Assembly: GCA_010909165.1 (NCBI GenBank)
Contig: VJWM01000222.1
Location: forward strand, 186,001-250,000
Length of the DNA: 64,000 bases
Direction of reading: 5' to 3'
Origin: Anthoceros angustus
Taxonomy: Eukaryota; Streptophyta; Anthocerotopsida; Anthocerotales; Anthocerotaceae
Shown one piece after another: positions 42,621 through 53,720 of this stretch (position 1 is its first letter; every line of letters starts with the position of its first letter). The notes below the pieces were generated by a model, which saw only the letters and a program-made list of their open reading frames with translations, searched no databases and was not told the DNA's origin. Position numbers and translations under genes: made by a program.

Positions 42621-44138
42621 TAAGTGTGAGCATGGCTCTTACGGAAGGTGGTCGATGTTGTCTTAAATTCACACACACGTTGGAAGCTGGCTTGGCAGTG
42701 CATGAAGAAGGACACAAGATGCTTGGGGCCAAATTCACAAATGGGATCTTGCACATGCTAAGGCGGTGAGTTGTTGCGAAGCCGATGCTGCATGTGCAAG
42801 GAATTGTGAAAGAGGAATTACAGACGTACGGAGGGGCGACAAGGGTCTAATTCCCCTAGGCGAGAGGTGGGGCACATAGCTGAGGAGCATCTCATTTTGG
42901 AAGAGGAACCTTTGCATGCAAGCCCGGCCGGGCGGTTGAGAATTCCTCACAGTGTTTCTAAAGGTGGTTTTTGGAGCTGGATAGAGCGTCATGGTCGCCC
43001 GTTTCATGCGCATAGGAGAAGGCGTAAAAGTCTTGCCCTATCCGCATTCGGGGTGAAGCGTCAAGAGGAAGTGCCAGCGTCACCCAAGCGCAAGAGGGAC
43101 GGCGCAAGCATCCTTTGTCGAGATCATGGAAGCGGCAAAGTTTGAGGCAAACGATCTCAACCGAGCGGTGGTGCCCGGAGGACGAAGATCGCCTCCGCGC
43201 AAAGGAGCACACGCCCCGCCTCCAAGGCAGTGGGCGCCTCGAGCACCTCGGTACACATGTATGATGTCGGCTTCGGTGCTGAAAATTCGAGTTGGGGGCT
43301 GTTCTCACCGCTGACCATGGAGGAGGTCTCGCTGGCGAGGTGGAGATCTTGGAATCATGCCCTCCGAGTGTGCTATGATGCCGTCAATTCAAGCAAGGTT
43401 TGGGCGGATGGACCCCAATTTGTGGATGATGAATGCGGGTAAGTGGAGCATCTTCTACTCCCGATATGACCCGGAGCAGGTATTCCACAGAAGTTATGAT
43501 GAGCTTCATTCTTCCTCGTATGTTGAGGAGCATCATGAAAGGGTGGAGCATTATCCCGGAACAAGGATTTGTTTGAGCTCAGTCAGTCCTGGCGTTTGAC
43601 TGGACAAGCTATCTGAGAGGGTGCATGGAGGAAGTTGCATCACTTCCAAATGCATCAATGGTTTGATGGGATGAGTTGCCGTGTTCGTTGTTGGGGAGAC
43701 ACATACCCTCGTCGCTTGATTTTTCTCAAGGAATGGTTTCGAGTTTTCCACCATCTGCAGACGGGCATCATGTGGTAGGATGGCCTCGCGTTTACATTCG
43801 ACCAACAAATTGAGGACCCCTCATGTTGATCGGCTTGGACTCGAGAGGAGAAGAATGCTTTCAAGCTGTCTCGAGGCTGCCACCGCATCTACACTTCACA
43901 GTTACCGTTTTCAATTACCCAACACGGAAGCTTACATGGATCTTTGGATGACGGGATGGCGTACATCCTGCTTTCGATGCGAAGCGCTTTGTGGAAGAAC
44001 AGTTGTGATCTCTGGATTCAAGCGCGGTGAGATTACTAAGCAGGGAGGCAGAAGACCCATCGATGATGAGGATCTGAAGATGACGCCATTCCTCCTCCTC
44101 GGACCACCCCTCGGTGTTGGACAAGCTTCGTTCTCGAT
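42620..44138 (+). pseudogene. Uncharacterised 1.5-kb region after the PHD finger of family B
   Basis: Between the PHD finger and the polypurine tract. It is conserved in the inverted copy (49655-51180), so it belonged to the element. Plus frames contain PKRKRD, a nuclear-localisation-like stretch (about 43084-43101), KWSIFYSRYDPEQVFHRSYD (43441-43500), LFLLKEW-like sequence near 43720 and YMDLWMTGWR (about 43932-43960). I recognise no domain. It may be an extension of pol or a separate 3' open reading frame. Confidence 0.45.
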
Positions 44139-44150
44139 GGTGGGGGGGCG
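44139..44150 (+). promoter_or_regulatory. Polypurine tract of family B
   Basis: GGTGGGGGGGCG lies directly before the first base of LTR homology (TTGGTAAATTG at 44151). The inverted copy has GGTGGGACG in the same place (about 49656-49664, minus). This is the expected site of plus-strand priming. Confidence 0.6.
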
Positions 44151-45230
44151 TTGGTAAATTGTTTGTGTTTTCTAGGCCACATGGTCTAAACAATTTTGTG
44201 GGAAACCGGTGGCTAGGCCTCCAAGTTTCCCAGTATTCCTTCAGGCTCTCTTAGGCCTTGCCTTGTTGGTCATAGGCCAAGGACAATTTAGGCTAGATTG
44301 TTGCTCTGGGCCAAGGCCAAGGAGATCGCAGCAGGAGCTAGTGCTTAGACTTAGCTTTGTAGCTAGGTAGGCATGCGGCTATCACGCTGCTGTGACAGTC
44401 GTCATCTTATTCTTGTATGGAAACAGAGCACCTAAGACTCTATGGATGATACTAGAGCATCCAGCCACGAATGCGATAGATCTTGTTGGAGCATCTCGGG
44501 CATAAGCCACGATCTTTGAAGTGCTTGATGATGTCATGTACATGGCCCATGGATGGCCTGCACATGACATGTATGCCATGTATGCATGTGTGCCATGTAT
44601 GCATGCGTGTGGAGATGAAGGATGACATGTGATGTGGACATGTGGCGGGTGATGTGTCATGGCGCATGCAATCTATATGCATGGTATGCATGTAAGGCGG
44701 TGCTATAGCGCATATATAGATGATTTATATTAGAAAATACATAAAAAATAAATCAAGGAAAAGGCGAATAGGGTTAAACACATAAAATATTATTATTTGA
44801 AGGCCAAGGAAAGTAGGATTATAAAGTGCCCACCATCGATACGGGTGGACACTTCATCGAACTCCCGGGGTTTTGCCTATATATGTAGGCACCATGGATT
44901 CTTGGATTGTTGATGTTTGTCTTGTTCTAATAGACAGCCATACCGTCCTCGTGTCTTTGTCTCCTAGAGGTTCTTGTGGTTCGTTGCATTGCCGGGTTGG
45001 GAGAATTTTCCATCCCGATTTCCTTTCATTCTGACCCAGGCTGTCTCTTAAGCGGACCATTGCCCTCATGCCTTGCCCTTGGTCATGGGCCAAGGACAAT
45101 TGTAGGTTATTGCTCCCGGCCATAGGCCAAGGAGATCATGTGCTAGTGCTTAGAGACTTAGCTTTGTAGAGGCGGCTAGGTAGGCATGCGACTGTCATGC
45201 GGTGCCCGCGACACGCCTCCTCTAAAATCA
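44151..45230 (+). repeat. 3' LTR of family B, followed by a partial second LTR
   Basis: A full-length LTR lies at about 44151-45030. Directly after it, 45045-45230 repeats 44250-44400 (TGGTCATAGGCCAAGGACAA, GCTAGTGCTTAGA, GCTAGGTAGGCATGCG), the beginning of another LTR. It carries the purine/pyrimidine alternating tract at 44560-44625. All of it is mirrored at 48600-49655. Confidence 0.75.
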
Positions 45231-46560
45231 AGCGGCGCGCGGTTGTGCCTAACCCTACGGCGATGGGGTTCCCCTCGCCGCTCTCCTGCCCGCCACGCCT
45301 ACGTCCGGCGATTCTCCCCAAAACCTCCACCTCACTCGCCGCCTGCGGTTTCTTGGCGTCTTCCGTGGGCGTCGGCGTCTATAGGCCCTATGCCTGTTAT
45401 TCCGCCTCCTCATTTGGGACAGCCCTGCAGTGCTCGCCCTCCACGCCTCGGCCTCACTTCGCTCATTTCCTCGATCACCACTTGGGGGGATAGGGCCCGC
45501 TCGTTGAAAGAACCCGTACACGCCCGTGGCGGTCAAGATGCAGTGAGTTTACGCCTCCTCTTCCTTTTCCCTTGAAACCTCCCACCCTCATCCGATCTTC
45601 CGGAGGCGCGCATTCCCTGAATCCTTCCCTCCTCCTTATACTCCTCCTCCTCCACCTTGAGGTCTCTCGACCGATTTCCGGCTATATGAAAGGCGGCACG
45701 GCCAACTCAGGTTAGGCATCCAGAATGCTCAAACACATGAATCAAAAAGGGTGAAATCAAGGAAGGCCGAGGGGAGGGGGAGAGCAAATTCGCCTTCTCT
45801 TCACAAGCTCTTTCAAAAATCATCCTCCCCCAATCGATCTGCGTCCCCTTGACCACCTCATGAAGAAAGACCAGGAAGTGGTCCGCCATGTGATTTAACT
45901 TTCGATTCTGAAGGAAACATAAAATCCACTTGGCCAACCAACATTTATACAAACAGTGGCGGAGTCACCCATTGTTAACTCTACTTTGAGCTTCATGAGC
46001 GCAGGCTGCGCCTTCGAGTTTTCTTCCTCTGCAGTCGATCAACAGATCCTATCTTCCGATTCTTCCCACCCATACACGGCTCGGAAGAGCCCCAAATCCC
46101 AATTTTGCGCCTCTTCCTTCGCCGCCCTCTTGCGTTTTGGTTCCCGATTGGCGGGCACTCCGCACTAATCTTTGGTACATGCTTCCATTTCTTCTCCATG
46201 AAATCTAGGGCCCGGTTCACACAAGATTGCCAGCTCTAACCTTCCGATGGTCCATGTTGGGCCGTAGTGGGAATTTCTGCAGCTCGGCGCCATCTCCCTT
46301 CCTCCTTCGCCTTCAAAAACCTCGGCTCTCCTGCAGACCCAGAGGGAAAAGCACCACCTCGTTGTGGAGCAAAAAGTTTGGGCAACCCATTGGTTTTAAG
46401 TGAGTTGTTTTTGAACAGTCCAATTCTTTTGATAGAAATGGTTTGGTGGAAACATAAAAATGTTTTTTGTTCGATTGAAGCCGGAGTTGTAGGATGTTGC
46501 CTCGGGAAGGCGGAGAGGACTTAGGGAAAAGCGGATCGAAATGACCTTCTAGTGAGGGAG
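45230..46560 (-). pseudogene. Flanking segment with a possible plant transposon-protein remnant, left copy
   Basis: Non-B DNA in the left arm. Minus frames read DHFLVFLHEVVKGTQIDWGR, then SPFLIHVFEHSGCL (45707-45952), preceded by a basic stretch GRRRKRRK (about 46105-46130). The W..I and P.LI patterns recall the putative plant transposon-protein domain found in some Athila/Tat-like elements. This is a weak, memory-based match. The copy in the right arm (47667-48045, plus) keeps the same blocks. Confidence 0.35.
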
Positions 46561-46760
46561 GGTAGGAGACATATGTGAACGGTAGGAGATGTCCACCGGT
46601 AGGAGGTATCCTACCGTAGGAAAAACTCTCCTACCACTTGAGGCTAAGTGGAGAACTCCTACCACCATAGGTATGGGTGGAGAAACGTCCTACCACTATA
46701 GGTAGTTGCCCAGCTATGCTTTTTTTGATGACCCACCAACAGAGTAGCTCCTACCACGCA
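46560..46760. repeat. Second hairpin array (CTACC/GGTAG stems)
   Basis: Units of about 34-38 bp begin with TCCTACC, hold a variable inverted repeat and end in GGAGAA. Perfect hairpins are 46597-46616 (8-bp stem, 4-nt loop), 46634-46651 (6-bp stem, 6-nt loop) and 46690-46705 (5-bp stem, 6-nt loop). 46662-46680 forms an 8-bp stem with one bulge. The mirror array is at about 47030-47190. Confidence 0.65.
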
Positions 46761-46822
46761 GTAGGAAAAGGGTGAAAAGGCACTTGTCAAGGGAAATAGC
46801 TTGAGGTTGCTGCAAGCAGCTG

Positions 46823-46948
46823 ATGACAATCTTGAGGCTTTTGCTGTATCTCACTTCTTCTTCCAGCGTGTGGCAGAGTGCTGCCTTCCCCTTAAACTAA
46901 TTGGTGGCCCCCAATAATCAGGCCTTTGCCTACTGCCAAACCTATCAA
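46823..46948. other. Spacer of inverted repeat 2
   Basis: 126 bp without a mirrored partner, starting after TTGAGGTTGCTGCAAGCAG and ending before CAGCTATGTGCAGCAACC. It holds no recognisable feature. Confidence 0.7.
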
Positions 46949-48600
46949 CAGCTATGTGCAGCAACCTCAAACTATTTCCAGCAGCCGGTGCCTTCACCTT
47001 TTCCCTCTGAGTGGTGAGACCTCCCTCTGTTGGTAGGTCGTCAACTAGCTAGGCCGCTTACCTATGGTGGTGGGACATTCTCTCTGCGCCACCTATGGTG
47101 GTAGGAGTTCTCTCCGCCAGCCTACGGTGGTGAGTTTTTCCCTACGGTGGTAGGATACCTCCTACCGAGGTGGGTTATCTCTGGATTCCACGTATGTCTC
47201 ACCCTCCTGCTCAGAAAGTCGTTTCATTCAGTTTCTTTTCCTAGTGTCCTCTCTTGCCTTCATGGCAACATCCTACAACTCCGGCTTCAATGAACAAAAC
47301 ATTTTTTTAGCATGTTTCCACCATCATTTTCTATCAAAAGAATTCGGACAATTAAAACAACTCCATGACTTGATTGCCCAAACTTTTGGGTCCTTGAGGG
47401 TGGTGCTTTCCCTCTCGACCAGTCTGCCCAGGCCATTTTTGAAGCGAGGAGGAGGAGATGGCGCCTCGAGCATGGCGGTCCACCATACGGTGGCCCAGCA
47501 TGGACCAGAGGTTAAGCCTTGATCTTGTGAGGCCCAGGGCCTGGTTCATGGAAGAAATGGTGCCACGGCCAGCCCGGCAGTAGTGCAGTGTACATGGCCC
47601 AGGAACCCAGCAAAGGGCGGCGCATGAGGAAGAGGCCGCGTTGGGATTGGGGCTCTTAGAGCCGATATGGGTGGGAAGAATGGGAAGATAGGAGCATTGA
47701 TGGGCTTCAGGAGAGAAAACTCGGTACCCAATGACCCAGCTCATGAAGCACAGGGAAGTAGGTTAACAATGGATGGGTATTTCATGACTCGATGGTATAA
47801 AATTTGGTTGGGTTGTGAAGTGGATTATGTTTCGCCGAGGTCGAAAGTTGAAATCACATAGCGGACCCACTTCACGGTCTTTCTTCATGAGGGTGTGGTC
47901 AGAGGAATGTGGATCGATTAAGGGGAGGATGATTTTTGCAGAAGAGCTTGTAGAGAAAGGCGATTTGCTCTCCCACCCTCAACCTTCAATTTCACCCTTT
48001 TTGATTCATGTAAATTTTGACATTACTGGATGCCCCATGAGTTAGGAAGCCGATACTGCGCCTTTCACTTAGGCTGGAAGTGATCGAGAGACCTCAAGGT
48101 GGACGGAGGAGGAGGTATAAGGAGGATTCGAGGAAGGATTCCATTGATTTGGGGAATCGCCTCCTGCGGAAGATTCGGATGAGGTGGGGAGAGGTTTCCA
48201 AGGGGAAAGGAAGAGGGAGGCGAAACTAATTGGCTGCACATCTTAGCCTTGTACAGGCGTGTACGGTGGTTCTTTCGAGCGGCAAGGGGCTGGGGCCTAT
48301 CCCCCAAAGTGGTGATCGAGAAATGGCGAAGCGGAGGCACGAGGCAGTGGAGGCGGAGCACAGTGTGGGTTGTCCGGCCCGATGAGGAGGCGGAATAACG
48401 GGCATGGGAGCCTATGGGCGCGGCCTTACGGGAAGCGAAAAACCCCATGAGCGGCAGCAGTGAGTGAGAGGTTTTGGGGAGAATCGCTCCTGGATCGGGC
48501 GGGGGAGGCGGGCGAGGAACCCCCATCGGCCGACGGATGCGGCTAAGCAGACCCTTGGATCTGTATGATTTAGAAGGCGTGTCATGCAGCGGCCGACGCC
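46949..48600 (+). pseudogene. Flanking segment, right copy
   Basis: Mirror of 45230-46822. Plus frames at 47667-48045 read MGGKNGKIGA, RSFFMRV, GRMIFAEELVEKGDLLSHP and SPFLIHVNFD, matching the left-copy blocks, with frame changes. The two copies are transcribed, if at all, away from the centre. The hairpin array occupies 47030-47190. Confidence 0.4.
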
Positions 48601-49655
48601 TCGGCTGCATACCTACTAGCACATCTACAAGCTAAGTCTCTAAGCACTAGCTATTTTGCTGCGATCTCCTTGGCCTATGGCCGGGAGGCAACAATCTTAA
48701 CCTAATACAAATTGTCCCTTGGCCTATGACCAAGGGCAAGGCTACAAAAGAAATTTGAGTGCCTTTAAGAGGCAGGCCGAGGGCGTGAACGAGTGAAATC
48801 AAGGGATGGAAAATTCTCCCAACAATGCGAACCACAAGAACCTCTAGGAGACAAAGACACAGCGAGGACAGTATGGGCATCTGTTGAACAAGACAAACAT
48901 CAACAATCCAGAATCCATGGTGGTGCCCACATATATAGGCAAAACCCCGAGTTCTCGATGGAAGTCCACCACGTATCGATGGTGGGCACTTTATAATCCT
49001 ACTTTCCTTGGCCTTGAAATAATAATATTTTATGTGTTTATGACCTATTATCCTTTTCCTTGATTTATGATTTTTATGTATTTTCTAATATAAATACGCT
49101 ATCTATATATGCGTCATTGCGCCTTACATACATAACCATGCATATAGATTACATCATGACATCACACGCCACATGTCATCACATGTCATCCTTCATCTCC
49201 ATACATGCATACACACATGCATACATGGCATACATGTATGTCATGCGGCCATGTCCATGGCCATGTACATGACACTTGACGCCGGGGCTTATGCGAGATG
49301 CTCCGATCGATATCTAGTCATTTCGGCATTGGGGCTTATGCCGGGATGCTCTGTCGATATCCGGTCATAGAGTCTTAGGTGCTGTTTATGACATGCGGCA
49401 TGTCGTGGCCCGCGCGTATGCCTACCCCGTCTACAAAGCTAAGTCACCTAAGCACACACGCTGCGATCTCCTTGGCCTATGGCGGGGCAATAACCTAGCC
49501 ATAAATTGTCCTTGGCCTATGACCAAGGGCAAGGCTACAAAGGGGTAGTGCCTAAGAGGGGCGGGGGGGACCCCACAGGAAACTTGGAGGCCTAGCCAGT
49601 TTCCCACAAAGTGTCTAGACCATCTTTGAAAAACACAATTGCTTACCAACGTCCC
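48600..49655 (-). repeat. LTRs of the inverted family B copy
   Basis: Mirror of 44151-45230: partial LTR 48600-48780 and full LTR about 48790-49655. The alternating tract is 49203-49227. The sequence TGTGTTTTTC..AAAGATGGTCTAGACA at the far end (minus) marks the LTR start next to the polypurine tract. Confidence 0.75.
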
Positions 49656-51180
49656 ACCATAGCTTGTCCAACAGCGGTGGTTACGCGAGGAGGAGGAATG
49701 GCGTCATCTTGAGATCCTCATCATCGATGGGTCTTCTTGTGCCTCATAATCTCATTTGGGCTTGAATCGGAGGATCAACTTTGTTCTTCCACAAAGCTTA
49801 CTGCATGAGGCGGAAAGCAGGATGTATGCCATCATCCGACATCCATGTGTCCCTTGTAAGCTTGGGTTGATGGTGAAAACTACGGGAAGTGTAGATGTGG
49901 TGGCGAGTCTCACAGGCAGTTGAAGCATTCTTCTCCTCTCGAGTCCAACCGTTGATCAACATGAGGGGTCCTCAATTTGTTGGTCGAATGTAAAAGCGCG
50001 AGGCCACCCTACCACATGATGCCACATATGATGGAAAACTCGAAACCACTCCTTGAGAAAAATCAAGCGAGGGTATGTGTCTCAGATCAGAACTCTGGCA
50101 ACCTCATCCCATCAAACCATTGATGCATTTGGAAGTGATCTTGCAACTTCCTCCATGCACCCTGCATAACTTGTCCGGGCGCGCTTGTGTGACCCAGCTG
50201 GAGCTCAAACAAATCCGGTGTTCCTGGGATAATGCTCCACCCCTTTGTCATGCTCCTCTCAACATCTGATGAGATGTGAAGCTCGTCATAACTTCCGGTG
50301 GAATACCTCGTTCGGTCATCTTGGCGGGAGTAGAAGATGCTCCACTTACATCTTCGTCATCCACAAATTGGGGTCCCATCACATGCAAACTTGCTTGAAT
50401 TGTGGCGGTCATAGCACACCACAGGAGGCCACAGTTCGATATCTCCACCGCTTGCGAGACCTCCTCCATGGGCTGGCGAGGTGAGAACTACCGACTAGGT
50501 GCAACCACATTTTCAGCACTGTGAGCCGACATACATTGTACAGGCGGATCGAGGCGCTCGGTTGCCTTGGGTGGGCGGTGTGCTCACTTGCTCTGTCGGG
50601 GCGTGGTGTTCTCCTCTGCATCGACGGTAGCTCCAGGTTGAGACCGTTTGCCTCAAACTCTGCGGCTTTCCATGTTCGGACAAGGATGCTTGTGATCGTC
50701 CCTCTTGCGCTTGAGTGGCGGTGGCACTTCCTCTTGGCCTTCACCTTGTGTGCGGATAGGGGCGACTTTTCGCCTTCTCCTATGCACGTGTAAACGGGCG
50801 ACCATGGCTCTCTATCCGACTCAAGCAGTGAAACCACCTTTAGAAACAGTGAGAATTCTCAACCAGCGCGTCGATGCATGTGTACAAGGTTCCTCTTCAA
50901 AATGAGATGCTCCCTCGCCTATGTGTGCCCAATTTAGTCTCTCGTTTCGTGGGAATTAGACCCTTGTCGAACTCGATCCTCATCTGTAATTCCTCTTCTC
51001 ACAATTCCTTGCACACATGCAGCTTCTCGCAACAACTACATACCTTAGCATGCATATGCGATCCCATTTGAATTTGGCCAAGCATCTTGTGTCCTCTTCT
51101 TCTTTGTACATGTACTGTTTGACTTCCAAGCGTGTGAATTTAAGACAACCTCGGTACCATAAGAGCCACGTTCACACTTA
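49655..51180 (-). pseudogene. Uncharacterised post-PHD region, inverted family B copy
   Basis: Mirror of 42620-44138. The longest minus frame (50409-50837) has KVKAKRKCHRHSS where the plus copy has PKRKRD. Conservation in both copies shows it is part of the element. No domain recognised. Confidence 0.45.
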
Positions 51181-51330
51181 GCACATTCTGATTGCTCACA
51201 TAGCCATTCTCCTTACGGAACCTTTCCGGTCTTGGTTTGAGGCAAAGCAGGATGGTAACCACGGTTACACGTCATAGCAACATGAATTCTTACGTTGTGT
51301 GTCCACACTCCTCCAGGCAAATCTGCTGGT
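51180..51330 (-). pseudogene. PHD finger, inverted family B copy
   Basis: Minus frame reads TCNRGYHPALPQTKTG with a stop just after KVP. GEWLCE follows in the same neighbourhood (about 51190-51215). It is homologous to 42490-42620. Two metal ligands are lost relative to that copy. Confidence 0.6.
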
Positions 51331-52480
51331 GGCGTCGGGTCGAGAGCGCGATTCGTGTATCCGGATCGGGCAAATGGCATGGAGCCAAATGCTTCATGTG
51401 TTCCTTGCACCATACGCCATCTCTTCCTTCAAGTTCAACCACCTTGCTCACCAACTGACAACTCTCAAGATAAGCCTCCACATGTCGACATCTACGTGCT
51501 TGCAGCTTTGTGCAAGTACACATAATCTCGGATGCAAACTTGCGGGCTTTGGGCTTCCACGAGCCCCAGCGTATAAGCATACCTCGGTGGTCCCGATCTT
51601 TGGGACCAAATTGTCCATAGCCATGGGAAGAATTCTTTGAAATACTTACTGGCTTGAACACTTGCCAATTTGCATCTTTGCTCCGATCAGAGGATGGAGT
51701 AAGTGTCCTTCACCACATTCGGCAACTGCGTTGCGTCCGAATAACAAAAAGTATGGTGAAACTTCCAAGAAGCTGACCCTGTACCCCAACACGATGTAAA
51801 GGAGCAATTCATCCCAACACTTGGGCTCCACGATGTCTGATATTTCCTTAGTGCATCCTTGAAGGTGCACTAGCCTTTTGCCGCCATCGGCTGTGGATGA
51901 TCCTCGATGTCCTCACATGATCAATGAGACTCACATCCGGCAAGGTGCGGAATTCACCTCGAAACTCGTTACCACAGTGCATGAGCACCTGCGCGACTCC
52001 CAAATCGGTGAGCACTGCTGAGCTCTGCTGTGTCTGAGGTTCTACGTAAAACGCTACTTCAACCCACTTAGAAATGCTCAATCATGACCATGCAATGTCG
52101 GTTACCTTGCTTTGTGAGAGGAAGCTCGGCATAAGGTCAAACCATCTAAAGAATAGCCCCATTGGTAGTGCAACACCACATCACAGGTGTTAAATCTAGC
52201 TTTGCGCATCACATGCGACACTTATACCACCTTCTCGACATCGCATACATCCCACGATGCGTACTCTTCAACATGTGGTGTGTCCTCTTCACACCAAAGT
52301 GGCCAAGGGTTTCGTGCACCTTGGTCACTATGCCTTTCCTCGGGACTTGGTACTTTCCTTACGAGTTCTCCTTGGCGATGTGACTCACCATCTTCCCATG
52401 AGTATCGGCCCACGCTTACGAGTTTAGCCAAGCACTTGATCATTCCGAACCTTTGTGCCTTCCTTGACAGGCTTGAGGAT
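51330..52480 (-). pseudogene. Integrase, inverted family B copy
   Basis: Minus frames contain VEPKCWDELLLYIVLGYRVS and YFLLFGRNA (51730-51830), LTDLGVA with the second catalytic Asp followed by GNEFRGEFRTLPDVSLIDHV (51915-52020), and SKWVEVAFY (52040-52070). It adds the second-Asp segment that is decayed in the plus copy. Frameshifts remain. Confidence 0.8.
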
Positions 52481-52519
52481 GTCTCAAACATCACGGACTC
52501 TGCATGTCCTTCTTCATGA

Positions 52520-52960
52520 TCATCTATCACGGCCATGAGTGCCATGAAGCTGCTGGTGCATCCACGTGCCCCTCATCACTGTCGAGCTCTGTGACATCCT
52601 TGTCACTCTCCAGTGAGTTTCTTAGCCCATGCATTGTGATGTACCTTGCACCCATGCCGATCTCCATATCATTACTCGACGATGTGCCCACAGCTAGCTT
52701 ACCACTCAACTTCATGTTGGTCATCATGAAGTGGTGATCTGTGACCGATTCGCCTTCCATACGGATAGACCACACGAAATGCCCATACGCGACACTCTCC
52801 CTCATATGAGGTAGTTCACCAGTGAGTTGTTAGATCGGCTTGCATAGCTATCACTCGCTCAACACCATACGCACCATGTTGTGACAACCGCTCCAATTCC
52901 GCGATGCTCGATTACGTATGCAGTGAAAGGGTGATCAAAATTCGGCACGCAGGCTTCTGG
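52520..52960 (-). pseudogene. RNase H, inverted family B copy
   Basis: The minus stretch 52527-52805 reads MRESVAYGHFVWSIRM, then VTDHHFMMTNMKLSGKLAVG and EIGMGARYITMHGL, the RNase H blocks matching 40990-41260. The preceding S/RYAS region is frameshifted. Confidence 0.75.
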
Positions 52961-53720
52961 TCCGAAGATCTTGCCAAGCCAACTCTGGTCTTGGTCCCAT
53001 TTCCATGTCTTTCTTCAGCAGTTCATACAGGTTTACATTGGGCGAGGTCCTTCATAAACCTCTGTAATAGTTCACCAAACCCGGAAGGCTCTAAGGCGGC
53101 TACATCCTTTGGTCTAGGCATTTGCATCACGGCTGCACCTTAGCGGTGATGCCTCCTGGTACTATCTCATGCCCCGGATACTCGATCTGCTGGAAAGCAA
53201 ACTTGCATTTCTTAGGATGAGCTTTCAAACTGAGCTTGACCTCAGCAATATCTCTAGATGCTCCATATGTTCTTGATTGTCTCACTTTGAGACCGGGATA
53301 TCATCTATGTAACAACGCACAAATGGCACCCTGCGACTCTAGATCCATAATTCTTTGGAAATATATAGAAGCATTTTCATAAGCATTGTCTCCCACTCCC
53401 AAAGCTGGTCCTTCCCCAGGCTGTCTTGCACTTGTCCTGCTCTTCAATCACAATTTGGTTTGAAGCAGGCGGAAGTCAAGGCGGTAAAGAACTTTGCCTT
53501 ACCTATGGCATCGAAAATCTCGTGGAGTAGGCATGGGTGGTTCCATAGGAGTCACCTCGTTTAGAGGTCAGTCGCCACACATCCTCCTGTCCTTCCATTC
53601 ACCGTTCTCATCCTTCTTGAGCGGTAGGCTCAGCATATTGAGAGCTTGATTTTCTTATCAACCTTGAACAACTCTTGGCGTTTGTCAACAATCTCCCATT
53701 CTCGGGCGGGCGATGCCTCC
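52960..53720 (-). pseudogene. Reverse transcriptase, inverted family B copy
   Basis: Homologous to 40110-40780. On minus, the Y.DDI catalytic region lies at about 53295-53325, with a YRGLNE-like segment near 53560-53600 and a decayed MPFG region near 53380. No frame stays open over the domain. Confidence 0.7.

Larger units (their letters stand above)
39223..46822 (+). repeat. Left arm of inverted repeat 2 (about 7.6 kb)
   Basis: Mirrored by 46949-54605 in the opposite orientation. It includes the last two thirds of family B pol, the 3' LTR, the partial LTR and about 1.6 kb of flanking DNA. The arms differ by many substitutions and small indels, unlike inverted repeat 1, so it is older or its copies have diverged. 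Confidence 0.9.
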
